From the NCBI RefSeq assembly GCF_958979055.1, contig NC_084891.1, positions 9,750,001-9,814,000 of the forward strand: 64,000 bases of DNA, in the 5' to 3' direction. The position numbers were made by a program, and so were the translations under genes. The notes beneath the pieces were generated by a model. It saw nothing but the letters and a program-made list of their open reading frames with translations. It did not search any database and was not told the origin of the DNA. This stretch comes from Alnus glutinosa. Lineage: Eukaryota; Streptophyta; Magnoliopsida; Fagales; Betulaceae. Below, piece after piece: positions 36,545 through 47,153 of this stretch (position 1 is its first letter; each line of letters begins with the position of its first letter).

Positions 36545-37516
36545 TTTTTTTTTTTTTTTTTTTATAAGTACATCAGAAACTATTACAAAGAGAAATTAAA
36601 AGAACAAAAACAGGGGTTGGGCAACCCAAATATAAACCTATGAATGAAAGTACGCGGGGCCAATGCTTCCGAAGATGCGGGCCCTTTGGCTCGAGGCACT
36701 GATGCCACAAAGCCGGGGTCACCAATAAAGGTGATATCACAAGTGTATTGAGTCACAAGGACCCAAACACAAACACAGGGGTAAACTGGGGGAGAGGGAT
36801 ACAACAAATAAGCCCAAAAAAACAAGGTTACAATAATAAAACATAACAACAATACAAAAGCAAGTAAAAAGCCAACAACAGAGGCCCGGAGGGCAGGGGG
36901 ATGGGAGCCACCTCTGGTGGCGCGTGAGAGACACGCGCGGCCAGGGGATGGCCTCTCGCCAGTGGGAGACGCAGGAGCCGCCGAAGTACGCCGCAAGACG
37001 CGGTGGGGAGAGGCGGCGGGAGGAGACGTGTTCCACACGCGCCAGGAAGAACCCTGGCGCGTGCAGAAGACGCTCCGGCGAGTGGGAAGCGGTGGGAGGC
37101 ACGACGACCGTAGACGGACTCGGAGGACGCCGGCGAACCCACTGGTGAGGCGCGTGTAGTGCGAAAATTGGCCGGGAAGTGTAGATCTAAATCCTAAGAT
37201 GTCGACCCAAAAACCCAACCAAAAAACGCACAGAACACGGTGGAAGGAGGCGGGCGGTGAGCTCTGTGTTGAGAGCAGAAGAAGAAGAGCTGGAAAAAGG
37301 TAAGATAAGTCCGGTACAGAGCCGGCTCTATGGAACCAGTGCAAAGCCGGCATGGTTTGAGAGAAAGCTCTCAATCTTATTTGGGTATGGGTTGGTGTGA
37401 TGTTGGGTAGTTGTGGGGAGAGTGAAAGCACAGCAGAAAACGATGGAGAGGGAAGCATAAAGCTTCCCTCCCATGGAGGGAGCACCAGCAGCAAACTAGC
37501 AGAAAGAATTGTAGAG
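36545..37516 (-). mobile_element. Poly(A) retroposon with 15-bp TSD
   Basis: On the minus strand a 972-bp insert ends in a run of 19 A (plus-strand T at 36545-36563) and is flanked by AACTAATCTTGATTC at 36530-36544 and 37517-37531. This is the mark of target-primed reverse transcription by LINE machinery. The 5' half is GC-rich (36900-37160), unlike the surroundings. A roughly 300-codon minus-strand open frame crosses it but begins without a good ATG and shows no reverse transcriptase or other known domain. The 3' part (GTATCCCTCTCCCCC, CTTTGTAATAG) resembles a LINE or SINE 3' UTR. It may be a non-autonomous retroposon or a retrocopy. Confidence 0.8.
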
Positions 37517-37531
37517 AACTAATCTTGATTC

Positions 37532-37915
37532 TAATTGAGAACTAGGGATCCTTATTAAATAAAATTCTACCTTAACACAAATTCTAATCTCACATAAATT
37601 TTAATCCTAATCCAAACCGTAACAAGAATTTACTTTAATCCTGGAAAGAGGGGGAAAACACACACACACACACAAAATAGATGCATTTTAAACGCGAAAA
37701 GCAAGCACAAAGGAGACATTGAGCCTTGAACTGCACAAATTACCAAGGCCAGAGGAGGGACAGAGTATTCATTCATTCTTGCTGATTTTGTTCTTCACTT
37801 GCAAGTAACATGGAAATGGAAGCTACCTACTACATCACAACTAGCATTTAATTAGAAAATTTAACGTCAATTTCTTAACTAAAAGGCTTTATATTTCACT
37901 TCTGAATGCATACAG
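37532..37915. other. 3' flank of the trihelix gene
   Basis: Downstream of the minus-strand trihelix gene; likely includes its 3' UTR. A CACACA run is near 37662. No other gene seen. Confidence 0.5.
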
Positions 37916-40239
37916 CTATTCACATTCTTGAACAAGATCACTGAACTGATCAAGGGTGTTTACAATGTCTCTGAGGCATGTGATAAGTTTGTCTCCTTGA
38001 CGTCTTGCAAAATCAGTTTGGTAGTCCTCAACATTCTTCACATCAGCAGCCCCAAAGTCTAAATTTTCAGAAACAATGGCGTCAATCAGTTCTGCATTCT
38101 CATGCAATTTCTTAATCATCATTTGCTCCGGTTCTTCTATACCAATTGTCCCCTTTTCTTCCACCCAACTTTTCTGAGGCTTTCCTTTACCATGACTTTG
38201 GTTACACTTCTCTTCTATAGGGCTTTCCACAGGATCTTCTTCATGGCTTTTCTGATACTTTTCTTTGAAGCAACTTCCCTGAGGACTTTCTTCCGTTGGG
38301 CTATTCTCAGGATCTTCTAGGAGTCTTTTCTGAAGCTTTTCTTCAGTGTGGCTTCTCGGAGGCTCTTCCTTTTTGTAGCTTATCAAAGGCTTTTCCTCTA
38401 AACGGATTTTTGGAGATGTTAACCGCCGCCTTTGCCTCTTGGACCCTGGTGACACAACATTTTAAGAATACAGCTAGGGCTGACATAAAATTCAGTAACA
38501 CAAGTTCTAACAAGCATCTTGCGTTCTTAAACGTTTTATTCGTTCCGCACAAAAGCATCCAAAGAAGCATAACAATAATCAGTTTTTGGAATAGAAATGG
38601 TCATTCATTCCCAATCCTGGAACAGAGGGACGCCTAAGCAAACTTGCTACTGTATCCATGCATCTTACAGCCCACCTAGTGAAAACAGAAGCTATTTAAG
38701 AAAGATATAAAAAGAACCGTTCATCTGGAGAAATCATAGGAAACAGAATAAAAGCTTTCTCAGTTTTTTTATGATTTGGTCTTTCAGATGTCTCACAATT
38801 ATTAATCTACTGCTTATCTATTTATATGCCTGTAAACTATAATCATCCATCCATAATGAGAATGATTTCTGAGTAATTTATTAATCATTATGCTATGTAT
38901 TGGAGGCCAGATCTGGCCCTCCCACTTGAGCCACAAATTCTATATTGACAAATCGATGAAATCCTATTAATCATAATAGTTATCATAGTTATCTCAATTC
39001 TCAAATTCTCTTAAATCCTTGGAGTTGTTTGTGTGGCAGTCTCTAATGTTTCCTAGCTAGATCTGAGCCATTCATGGGCAGTTTGGCTCATCAGCAGCCC
39101 TATGTGTGTGTGTGAGCCAAGCTGCCCATAACAATTAGCAAACAAAGCTTCAAATCCTGATATATCCTTTGGTGGGATCAGATATGGGAGACAATAACAC
39201 ATCGAACATAAAAACAATAGATGTTCAGGTTGAGGGAAAACAATTCTTGAAAGGACTTGATTCCTCTTATCAACAAGTAATCTTCTAATTTTATTTTTCT
39301 TGGTATTCATATTGCATGTAAAAACCAAATACAAATCAAATTTTACAGAATATTTGTGTAAGAGACCATCTACCCATCTGCCTCCCCCACAGAATTTGGG
39401 GGAGTTAGTTAACAGAAAAAGATAAATCTACTCTATCATCAATGCAGTATAACAGCAATAATCATGAAATCCCTTCTTTTTTGGCTAAAACAGCATTATA
39501 AATTCCACAGCATCAAGTAATAATTGCAAGTCACAGCCTAATAGAACACTTCAGCGGACATCAAGAAAACAATAGGCAATTGCTAACAAAAGGAGACAGC
39601 AGAACTAAAATTTTCTCAGAACTCCAATATAATAAATGATTATCGAAACATATCAGCTAGATATTATCCATAAATGCCATTCATGGAGATAACCATTTAC
39701 ATACATTGAAGAGATTTTATTCGAAAGCACCATTCTTGGTCTTGGAGATAAACCATACCTAGTTCTGCAGCTACATCAACCACCTCAAGCTCTGCTTCTG
39801 GATCACTATCTGGGTCTGTATCCGATTTCTTCTCCCGTGCCCTTACAAGATCATCAACCGCTTTGAACAGCTCACTGTCAAAATTTTCTGGAAGCCCACA
39901 TTGTCTTCTCCTTTCACTTTCCAGAGACCAATACAAACCACTCCCACACTGCAACTCCCACTGCTTGATCTTGTTGTACTCAGATACCAGGGAGTCCCAC
40001 TTCCTCCGACACTGATTCAAAGTCCGCGGTTTATCCAAAGCAGTGCAGTTCTGCGCTATTATATTCCACATCTGATAGCTAGACAAAGCATTCGAGCAAT
40101 CTGCTTCAATAGCAGCAATCTCATTCACAAGAATGAGTGCACCCTCTACAGACCACTCTGGAGCTGCCTGAGAACGCGTGCGTCTAGAACCCGAAACACA
40201 TAATTGTTTGCTTTCTTCATTTTCCATTTTATGCTTCAT
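37916..40239 (-). CDS. Trihelix transcription factor, ASR3-like
   Basis: Two exons (40239-39759 and 38445-37916) with a GT-AG intron join in phase to 336 aa. Residues 27-100 form a trihelix (SANT/Myb-like) DNA-binding domain with the three spaced tryptophans W29, W58 and W81 and the conserved QCRRKWDSLVSEYNKIKQWE. This matches the ASR3-type group of small plant trihelix factors, which act in the nucleus; Arabidopsis ASR3 is a repressor of immune genes. After an acidic stretch (DTDPDSDPEAELE) comes a basic KRQRRR likely to act as nuclear signal. Then an unusual run of Glu/Lys/Ser-rich repeats with EEK, QKS and SP motifs fills about residues 175-270. The C-terminal helical part (KLITCLRDIVNTLDQFSDL) is typical of the group. 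A second Met (res 5) could also start. Confidence 0.85.
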
Positions 40240-41200
40240 GCCCTTCTTTTAGGTCTTCTTTAGTTTTCAAAATTTTCACCCTACTGGGTTGCTTTCATTT
40301 TTCTCATTCAATCCAAGCCAATGCCTGTTATATAAAAATAGAGCAGCCGTTTTTTAGAAACTAAAATAGTTGATGAATCCTAGCAATGTTCAATTAAAAA
40401 AAACAAAAATAAAAAAGTTAATTTCTTTGGCTTTCCATAATGAGAAATGTGAAGCTTTCCTCAAGCATCAACTGAGTCTAACTTAATTCAGTAAATTTCG
40501 TGATTCATATCAAAAATCTAAAAGGCGTAATTATATACAACTGTATTTTTTTTTATCTTCCTTTCCTCATCTTTCTGTCAAGAACAACCAAAAAACAAAA
40601 AAGAAGACGAAAAAAAAAAATGAATGGAACTGAGAATAGACGTTATAGAACGAACGGCATCGAATTTGATTACAAGAAGTCGAGGACATAAGTAATGTAA
40701 TGCAGCAATAATAATGAAAACAGTGATGAAAATGAGAATCAAAACAGTAATCAAAGAATAGAATCATCCAGTTAATATCTCTAGACTCTAGGCCAGTACC
40801 ATTACTGGAAGCCATCAAACTCCTACCAAAACTAATGGAAATCAGAGAGAAAAAGGGGTACGATGGAAATCGAGAAAATGACAACCCGATACAAAGAGAT
40901 ACAAGGCAATCGGAAATCGGAAATCGGAAATCGGAAATCGGAAATCGGAAATCGGCCTTACCTACGGAGCCCCATTCAGCAATAAGCCATCTCTGTGATC
41001 TTCGACTTGTTACGACTAGAGATGTGTGTGTTTGTCACTTCAATGGAAAACGACAAGGACGAGAGGGAACGACATCTTCTTTGATTCTTGATGGGCTGGT
41101 CTAAGCAAAATTCGATGGTCTATGGGCTTTAGGTGGTATATGAGGTTTATCAATGTGACCTGTTCCTCAAAGGTAGACCCCTAGGGCTCTCTTTGATAAC
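40240..41200. other. Upstream region of the trihelix gene
   Basis: Contains the likely promoter and 5' UTR on the minus strand, a 7-bp tandem repeat at 40907-40955, and no convincing coding sequence. A plus-strand open frame at 40835-41104 is partly made by the repeat. Confidence 0.5.
40907..40955. repeat. (GGAAATC)n tandem repeat
   Basis: About seven near-perfect copies of a 7-bp unit, upstream of the trihelix gene. Confidence 0.95.
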
Positions 41201-41212
41201 ATTTTTTTTTCA

Positions 41213-42112
41213 TGCCCCATTTGTTTCGGCGTAAAATAATTTTGGAGAAGTCATTTTTCAGAAAAATATTTTCCGTCGAAATTATTTTTCGGTGTTTAAC
41301 GCGTACGAAAAATTACAAATATTTTTTATATTTTAATTTAATCATATTAATTTTAAAAAAAAATAAATTTTATTCACAAAATAAAAAATATTAATATAAA
41401 ATAATATAAAAATATTTTTTAAAATATACAAATTCCGGCAAAGTTGCCGGAATCCGGCCATTTTCGCCGGATTCCGGCGAACTTTGCCGGGATCCGGCAC
41501 AAAACGGCCGGATCCCGGCCAGTTGACCGGAAACCGGCCGTCCTGGCCGGAGATTCGGCTAGAACAGCCGAATCCGGCCAGATGCCGGGGGTCCGGCCGT
41601 TCTGGCCGGATCCGTCGAGGATCCCGGCCAGATGGCTGGTGATCCGGCATCTCCGGCCAGTATCCCGGCCGGATCCGGGCCGGGATCCGGCGAGATAGCC
41701 GGATCCGGGCCGGGATCCGGCGAGATAGCCGGAGATCCGGCCGTTCCGGCCAGATTCCGGCATGATATCCCCGGAATCCGGTGACATCTGCCAGACGTCC
41801 CCGGATTCCGGCTTAATTTGTCGAATTCCGGCACCAACCGGAGTCGGAATCTGACTTGTCGAAATTCGGCAATAGTCAACTGCTTGAACGTAAAGATCAA
41901 ATGTTTTGTTTAAAAAAGAATCGACTGCATCTACCATTTACGGAAAATGATTTACGCTTTTAAAAAGCGTAAATCATTTTCCAAAATTTATTAAGTATTT
42001 TTGGTCAAACGGAAATCATTTTCCGGTTGATCATTATTTTCGCCCCTACCAAACACGGGAAAATACCGAAACCATTTTCCAGAAATCATTTTACGCCGAA
42101 ACAAATGGGGCA
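41213..42112. mobile_element. TIR element with CCGG-rich core, copy 1
   Basis: 900 bp. Inverted ends TGCCCCATTTGTTTCGGCG and CGCCGAAACAAATGGGGCA continue into further inverted similarity (AAAATGATTT, ATTTTCCG). Flanks are TCA and TTA, one mismatch from a 3-bp TSD. The core (41437-41870) is dense in CCGG, and an internal TTTACGCTTTTAAAAAGCGT palindrome lies near 41952. Copy 2 is at 48601-49380. No protein gene. Confidence 0.85.
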
Positions 42113-42285
42113 TTAAAACAAAAAAAAATAAAAATATTAACAAACAATTTAAAATATTAAAAAATTGAAACTACTTTTACTTCTATGTTATGTCATAATA
42201 CTTTTTTCAAATAAAAAAAATATATTATATAAAAAGCATTAACAAACGTAGTCCCAGCTTTTGCTCTTGCCAACCCGAACGGAAG
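42113..42285. other. Remnant interrupted by the Mutator-type MITE
   Basis: AT-rich with GTAGTCCCAGCTTTTGCT. After removing the insert at 42295-42660 it continues into 42670-42880, which has inverted-type AAAAGTACT motifs, so it is probably an older MITE. Confidence 0.4.
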
Positions 42286-42294
42286 TAAAAGTTA

Positions 42295-42660
42295 GGGAAA
42301 ATATATATTAGCCCCCCAAACTACTACCATTTTCTCGAATGGCCCCCAAAACTATCAATGCTTAAATTATGGCCCCCTTAACTACTACTTTCTGATTTTT
42401 TGGCATCATCCGTCCATTTATGCCGTCAATTCTAAACAAAATTCTGAAAATATTCCTCCTACACTTTAAAATTCTCACGGTTAAGGGAGGGGTATTTTCG
42501 GGTTTTTGGCCAATTTCTATTAGAATTAACAGTATAAATAGACAGATGGGGCCAAAAAATCAGAAAGTGGTAGTTTTGGAGGTCAGAGTACAAGTGTTGA
42601 TAATTCAGAATGCCATTCGAAGAAAATGTGATAATTTGGGGGCTAATATATATTTTTCCC
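42295..42660. mobile_element. Mutator-type MITE with perfect 9-bp TSD
   Basis: 366 bp starting GGGAAAATATATATTAGCCC and ending with its inverted partner; the inverted similarity runs about 130 bp on each side. The 9-bp TAAAAGTTA stands on both sides (42286-42294 and 42661-42669). Long TIRs and a 9-bp duplication are diagnostic of the Mutator superfamily. No coding sequence. Confidence 0.9.
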
Positions 42661-42669
42661 TAAAAGTTA

Positions 42670-43025
42670 AAAAGTACTCTAATCAATAAAACAATGAAAA
42701 TAAAAAAGTACAGTGAAAAAACAAAAGCTAAGGAACGTGAAAGAACAACTTTTTTAAAAAGTACTCTAGTCAACTTTTGTTAAAAAGTACTTTTTAACAA
42801 AAGTACTCTAGTCAATAAAAGTACTATTCATTAAAAAAATAAAAACAAAAAGTCAGAATACTTAAAAATAGGGAAGACGAACAGCCGTAACTTTTTGCTG
42901 TGTCTTTTCGCAACACAAGAAGTCAGCAAGGAGCAAGCCTCTCTCAATTTTGCAATGCAAATCCAAATTAGCTTCCGATCTCAATTTCTCTTAATTTTTG
43001 TCTATAAATTAATTTTGGAGTCACG
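42670..43025. other. Intergenic DNA with AAAGTACT repeats
   Basis: Several AAAAAGTACT/AGTACTTTTT motifs at 42710-42830, an inverted remnant. No gene seen. Confidence 0.4.
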
Positions 43026-43029
43026 GTAT

Positions 43030-43425
43030 AAAAGCATTCCTAATAAGCTCTTCATTTCAAATTTTTCACCAAAATTTGATGAAAAAAATCAAAAAAGTCA
43101 ACTTTAATAAACCCTCTATAATTTTTCTATTTTAGCTTTTGTCAAAATTTCACTCCAAATTTAACTCACAAATTTTATGAGTTATTGAATATTTTATCAT
43201 TTCTCTTTCATTTTACTTAACTTTTCACTTATTTTCTCTCTTCATTTGTTAGGAGTGGCTGCTTAAAACCAATAAAAAATTAATATTTAGTTGAAATAGA
43301 TAAAGATTTATAGAGTTTGATATAAAAAGCCTTTTAAAAGTGATAAATAAAGTAAAAAAAAAATAGATTCTTGAGTTAAAATTTAGAGAAAAATTAAAAA
43401 GCTCACCAGGTATGCTCTAAGTATT
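43030..43425. mobile_element. MITE-like repeat
   Basis: GCATTCCTAATAAGCTCTTC at the left and the inverted GAGCATACCTGGTGAGC at the right, with an AT-rich inside. Boundaries approximate. Confidence 0.5.
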
Positions 43426-43489
43426 CACCCACTATGTTTATAACTTCTAAATTTCTTCTTTGCTATTATCTTTTCCTAAAGGTTCTTAA

Positions 43490-43735
43490 AATGAATGTCC
43501 TCTTACTTATGTTGCTTTTGTAAGACTAGATATCAGAATCATCGCCAACCTCTAAGATTTCAATTTCTAAAAATCGTCCTACAAAATCTCGAAAAGTTGA
43601 CGTCAAGGAAATTGATACTAATTCATTGGAACGTGATCCTGGATTGCATCCACAGATATGGGATTATGGTGTTAATCAACTGGATGAAATTCGACGGGCT
43701 TACTTAAAATTTGGTATGTGCCAAACTACTCTAAA
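43490..43735 (+). pseudogene. hAT transposase N-terminal (TTF-type) remnant
   Basis: In the frame through 43540-43715 a stretch reads LERDPGLHPQIWDYGVNQLD followed by EIRRAYLKFG. This is the hallmark of the TTF-type N-terminal zinc-finger region of ZMYM1-like hAT proteins in plants. Upstream Ser/Lys-rich sequence also fits. The protein stops being recognisable after 43735. The C-terminal end of a protein of the same type lies at 47154-47480, so the two pieces probably belonged to one element whose middle was replaced or lost. Not functional. Confidence 0.65.
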
Positions 43736-43964
43736 AAATTACCCGAGATCCAAACCAATAAGCCATCTTTATAGCTATCAATCTTCATGATTCAATCTAT
43801 TTCCTTCATGGCTTAAATATTCTGTAGTGCCTCGTATAAATTAAATAGGAATCAAAGTGGTCATAGTGAGCAAGACAAGGTATAAATAATTTGTTACTAG
43901 TGGTGTATATTAACCATTAATTTGATTCAAGTTTCTAATTATTTTCAATTTATGTAAATTTTTT

Positions 43965-44668
43965 TTGTTTCAGATCAACGAGGCAAAGGCTATGTATCGG
44001 GAGTTCAATAACAATATCATATTTCAATTTAAACATTGTTGGAACTTAATGAAGATATTGCTGAAATGGAAGACGATGGTTCAATTAAAATCGAAAGGGA
44101 GATCTGCTGGTACATTTCATTCTTCTCCTCAAGATGTTATACATTTAGGGGAAGGTAATGATTGTGGAGATGCAGTTGTAGACTTGGAAAGACCTCTTGG
44201 CAAAAAGGCCTCGAGAAAAAGAAAGAGCATAGATTGTAGAGAGAAAGAGATCGTGATGGAGGTTTTAAATGGATTGACGGAAGTGAAGAAGAGATCGCAT
44301 GAGGAGAGAGAAAGAGATTGATACGGCAAAAGAAGAGATTATTCAAATTGAGAAACAAAAGCTTGAGGGTGAACTTAGAAAAGAGGAAAGGGAATGAAAA
44401 GAGAGAAGAAATTGGGAAACAAAAGCTTGAGGTTCAACTTAGGAAAGAGGCAAGGGAACATAAGAAAGAAAATTTTGAAAAAGTGAAGCTTGAGGTTGAG
44501 CTTAGAAAAGAAGCAAGGAAACAAAAGAAAGAAGAAAGGGAAATTATGATGATGGATACAAGCCATTTGTCTCAAGTGCAACTTGAATATATTCAATCTC
44601 TCCAAATAGAAATCATCGAGAAGTGTAGGAGTAAATTGTCATTGGTATTTGTCCATGTATGTATTTAA
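43965..44668 (+). pseudogene. Harbinger-associated NAM-C-terminal-like ORF1, frameshifted
   Basis: Two open pieces in different frames. The first (43965-44321) has INEAKAMYREFNNN, FQFKHCWNLMK and LERPLGKKASRKRKS, the pattern of the second protein of plant PIF/Harbinger elements (annotated as No-apical-meristem-associated C-terminal domain), which helps bring the transposase to DNA. The second (44318-44668) continues with Lys/Glu-rich coiled coil containing two near-repeats of KLEVQLRKEAREHKKE and ends in MMMDTSHLSQVQLEYIQSLQ, the family C-terminus. The frameshift lies near 44318. It converges with the transposase pseudogene on the minus strand. An upstream intron end TTTTGTTTCAG at 43963-43973 may belong to it. 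Confidence 0.7.
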
Positions 44669-44939
44669 GTGAACTAATAATGTCATTTTGTATTGTGCAA
44701 GCATTTTGTCTTCTTTTTGTTCAATGGTTGTTTCGCCATTGGGGGGTTGTGTGTTCTTTTTGTTGAAGCACATACCTCTTTGTTGCACATTGATGGATAC
44801 TATGAATACTTGTGTTGTTTACATATATGAAGATCTTTCTCTAGTTGTTGTTTTGCTATTGTGGGGTTATCTTGTTTTTTTGTTCAATGGTTATTTTGTT
44901 ATTGGTGGCTGTTTTTGTTCAATAGTTATATGAAATAAA

Positions 44940-45225
44940 ACAGCCATTCGGATTCACAACTATCACAGAGCTTTTGACCTGTCATTGCATACTCTGGAGC
45001 ACAATATCCATAGGTGCCCATGACCCTTGTAGATACATGTGTGTTATCCCCGAAACGCCCAAGTTTGGCCATCCCAAAATCAAATAGCTTGGGATGGTAT
45101 CCTTCACCAAGTAAAATGTTGGAGCATTTCAAATCTCTGTATATAACAGGAGGACTAGCTTTGTTATGTAAATATTCCAATCCCTTTGCTGCCCTAGCCA
45201 CAATATATTCATAAACTAGAAGCCT
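44940..45225 (-). pseudogene. Receptor-like cytoplasmic kinase fragment
   Basis: Minus-strand frame starting [11 protein letters not shown] and continuing [20 protein letters not shown], then the YRDLK catalytic loop, DFGMAKLG (DFG) and [14 protein letters not shown] activation-segment end. This matches PBS1-like kinases (RLCK VII). Between LVYEY and ARAAKG about 30-40 residues normally present are missing, no introns remain, and both kinase lobes are cut off. With the N-lobe ATP site and C-lobe gone it cannot be an active kinase. It lies between the two Harbinger ORFs, suggesting capture by that element. Confidence 0.8.
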
Positions 45226-45459
45226 TTGATCTTCATCCTTTGTCTTGCATCAGTTATTTTTGTAATCCCATATCTTTGCAAAAAACAAAAGCAATTGTTG
45301 GCAGGAAAAAAATAAGAATAAATGTGACTTTTTTTAGGCCCTCAAAAGTTCTAAAAAGATATGACTCTTGTCATAATAAAAATAGACCGGTTACTAAAAA
45401 GAAAAAGTTACAATTTAACAGGCATAGTATGGTCATATGAAATAGGCCCTCAAAAGTTC

Positions 45460-46680
45460 TTATGATTGGCTATGAATTTGCCATAAATGCTCGACGAGGT
45501 CTGATTGAAGTTGAGAATGGATTTCTTGGTCTTTAATACGGTGATGATTCTGTATGAAGTCCAGTGCTTCAGCTGTATGCTCGTGTGACAGTGGTTTGAG
45601 GGGAGTGTCATTGATCTGTTCATAATCAAAGTCATCTGCTCCATGGTATAAATCTCGCTCATCTTCAATGATCATGTTGTGCAATATTATACATGCTATC
45701 ATAATCTCGTTAAGCATTTCAGGTTGGTGTAGACGTGCAGGTCCACGTACAATACTAAATCACGCTTGAAGCACTCCAAATGCCCACTCTACATCCTTCC
45801 TTGTTGACTCTTGAGTTGCAGCAAAATTTTTTATCTTATTTCCTTGTGGAGCATGAATTGTTTTTACAAATGTTGCCCACGGAGGATATATACCATCGGC
45901 GAGATAGTATCGCATCGTATAGTTGTGACCATTGACTGAGTAGTTGACTGGAGGTGCACGCCCTGCAACTAGATTGGTAAATACAGAAGACCAGTCTAAC
46001 ACATTGATGTCACTGTCAGACCCTGGTAACCCAAAAAACGTATGTCAAATCCAAAGATCGTAGGATGCCACAGCTTCCAAAATAATGGTTGGTTCATGAA
46101 TATGACCAGAATACATACCTTCCAAGCATTTGGACAATTCTTCCACTTCCAATGCATGCAATTGATGCTTCCCAACATCCCTGGAAATCCACGGCTTTCG
46201 CCAATTGCTAGCAGTCTAGCAATGTCATCCTCGTTTGGTGACCTCAAGTACTGGACGGAAAAAATCGAAATTATCGCTTTAACAAATAGTTTAAAACTAT
46301 CCATTATGGTAGCTTCTCCAATACGTAAATATTCGTCCATAAAATCTGTCGTTACTCCATAAGCAAGCATCTTAATTGCTGCAGTCATCTTCTGTAGGGA
46401 AGAGTGCCCAAGCTTTCTAGTAACATTTCTTCTTTGGACAAAATTTGGCTCATGATCTACTATTGCGTCATGAATGCGGATAAAAAGTTCACGGCGCTTT
46501 CGAAACCTCCTCCGAAATTTCTTTGGAGGATAAACTGGCGATGCAGCAAAATAGTCATGCAAAATGTTTTCTTCGCCTTGTAAAGAATTGCGGAAGATAG
46601 CAAAAGCTGAAATTATTTCCTACTCATCGTCTGAGGAAGAGTCATATATAAGGTCATCAAGTTTAAGAATATGATCCATA
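45460..46680 (-). pseudogene. PIF/Harbinger transposase, broken
   Basis: From an ATG near 46677 the minus strand reads MDHILKLDDLIYDSSSDDE, a stop, then a long block (46562-46140) with KFRRRFRKRRELFIRIHDAI, TDFMDEYLRIGEAT and the RGFPGMLGSINCMHW region. Here the first catalytic Asp is Asn (SIN for SID). A frameshift near 46117 and a TGA at 46045-46047 (Trp in the family) follow. The next block keeps the second Asp region (GSDSDINVLD) and YYLADGIYPPWATFVKTI and KDVEWAFGVLQA. Another TGA at 45760-45762 replaces a conserved Arg. The tail ends at 45460. Intact relatives (DDE_Tnp_4) cut at TWA sites; this one is dead. Confidence 0.88.
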
Positions 46681-47153
46681 TAGGAAAAATGAAAGAAATA
46701 AAAGAGAAATTTGGGTTAAAAGATCGATGAAAATGAGAAAGAATGGTTCTATATCTTCTCACCCAGCACTAGAATATATAACAACAGGCCCTTGAGTAGG
46801 TTTTATTTTTTTTTCTAAAAAAAAAAGAAAAGAAAAGTAGCTATTGGACTATTTTTTTTTTCTTCCACTCAAACATCCATGCTTTGGACTATTCTCTTTG
46901 TTCTATTTAGATAGCCGTTAAAAAATAGCTGTTGCACATCAAACATGAGAGTCAGATATAGACTTTAATAAGTCTTGCATGTGATATTTGAAAACAGTGA
47001 AAAGTAATGATAAAATAATAAAGAATAAAAAAGTATAAATAAAAAGTAAGGAAATAATATTTAATTGATATAGGGAAAGGTAAAGAGAAGCTGTTGTGGA
47101 GTGTTTTTTCATAAGGAAGCGAAAAGTAGTTTTGTTCTTTATATTTAGGGAAA

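Larger units (their letters stand above)
43940..46950. mobile_element. PIF/Harbinger-derived region
   Basis: Convergent ORF1-like (plus) and transposase (minus) pseudogenes with a kinase fragment between them. Its termini were not identified, so the limits are only approximate. It sits between N- and C-terminal pieces of a hAT element. Confidence 0.6.

Noticed and set aside
36583-37494. 303-codon minus-strand frame as a host protein gene
   Set aside because: It lies entirely inside a poly(A) retroposon, lacks a good start codon at the open end, has Pro/Arg/Ser-rich GC-driven composition and no known domain.
41419-41937. 172-codon minus-strand frame rich in GSGYLAGSRPGSG
   Set aside because: Generated by the CCGG-rich core of a non-coding TIR element; overlapping frames in other phases are equally long.
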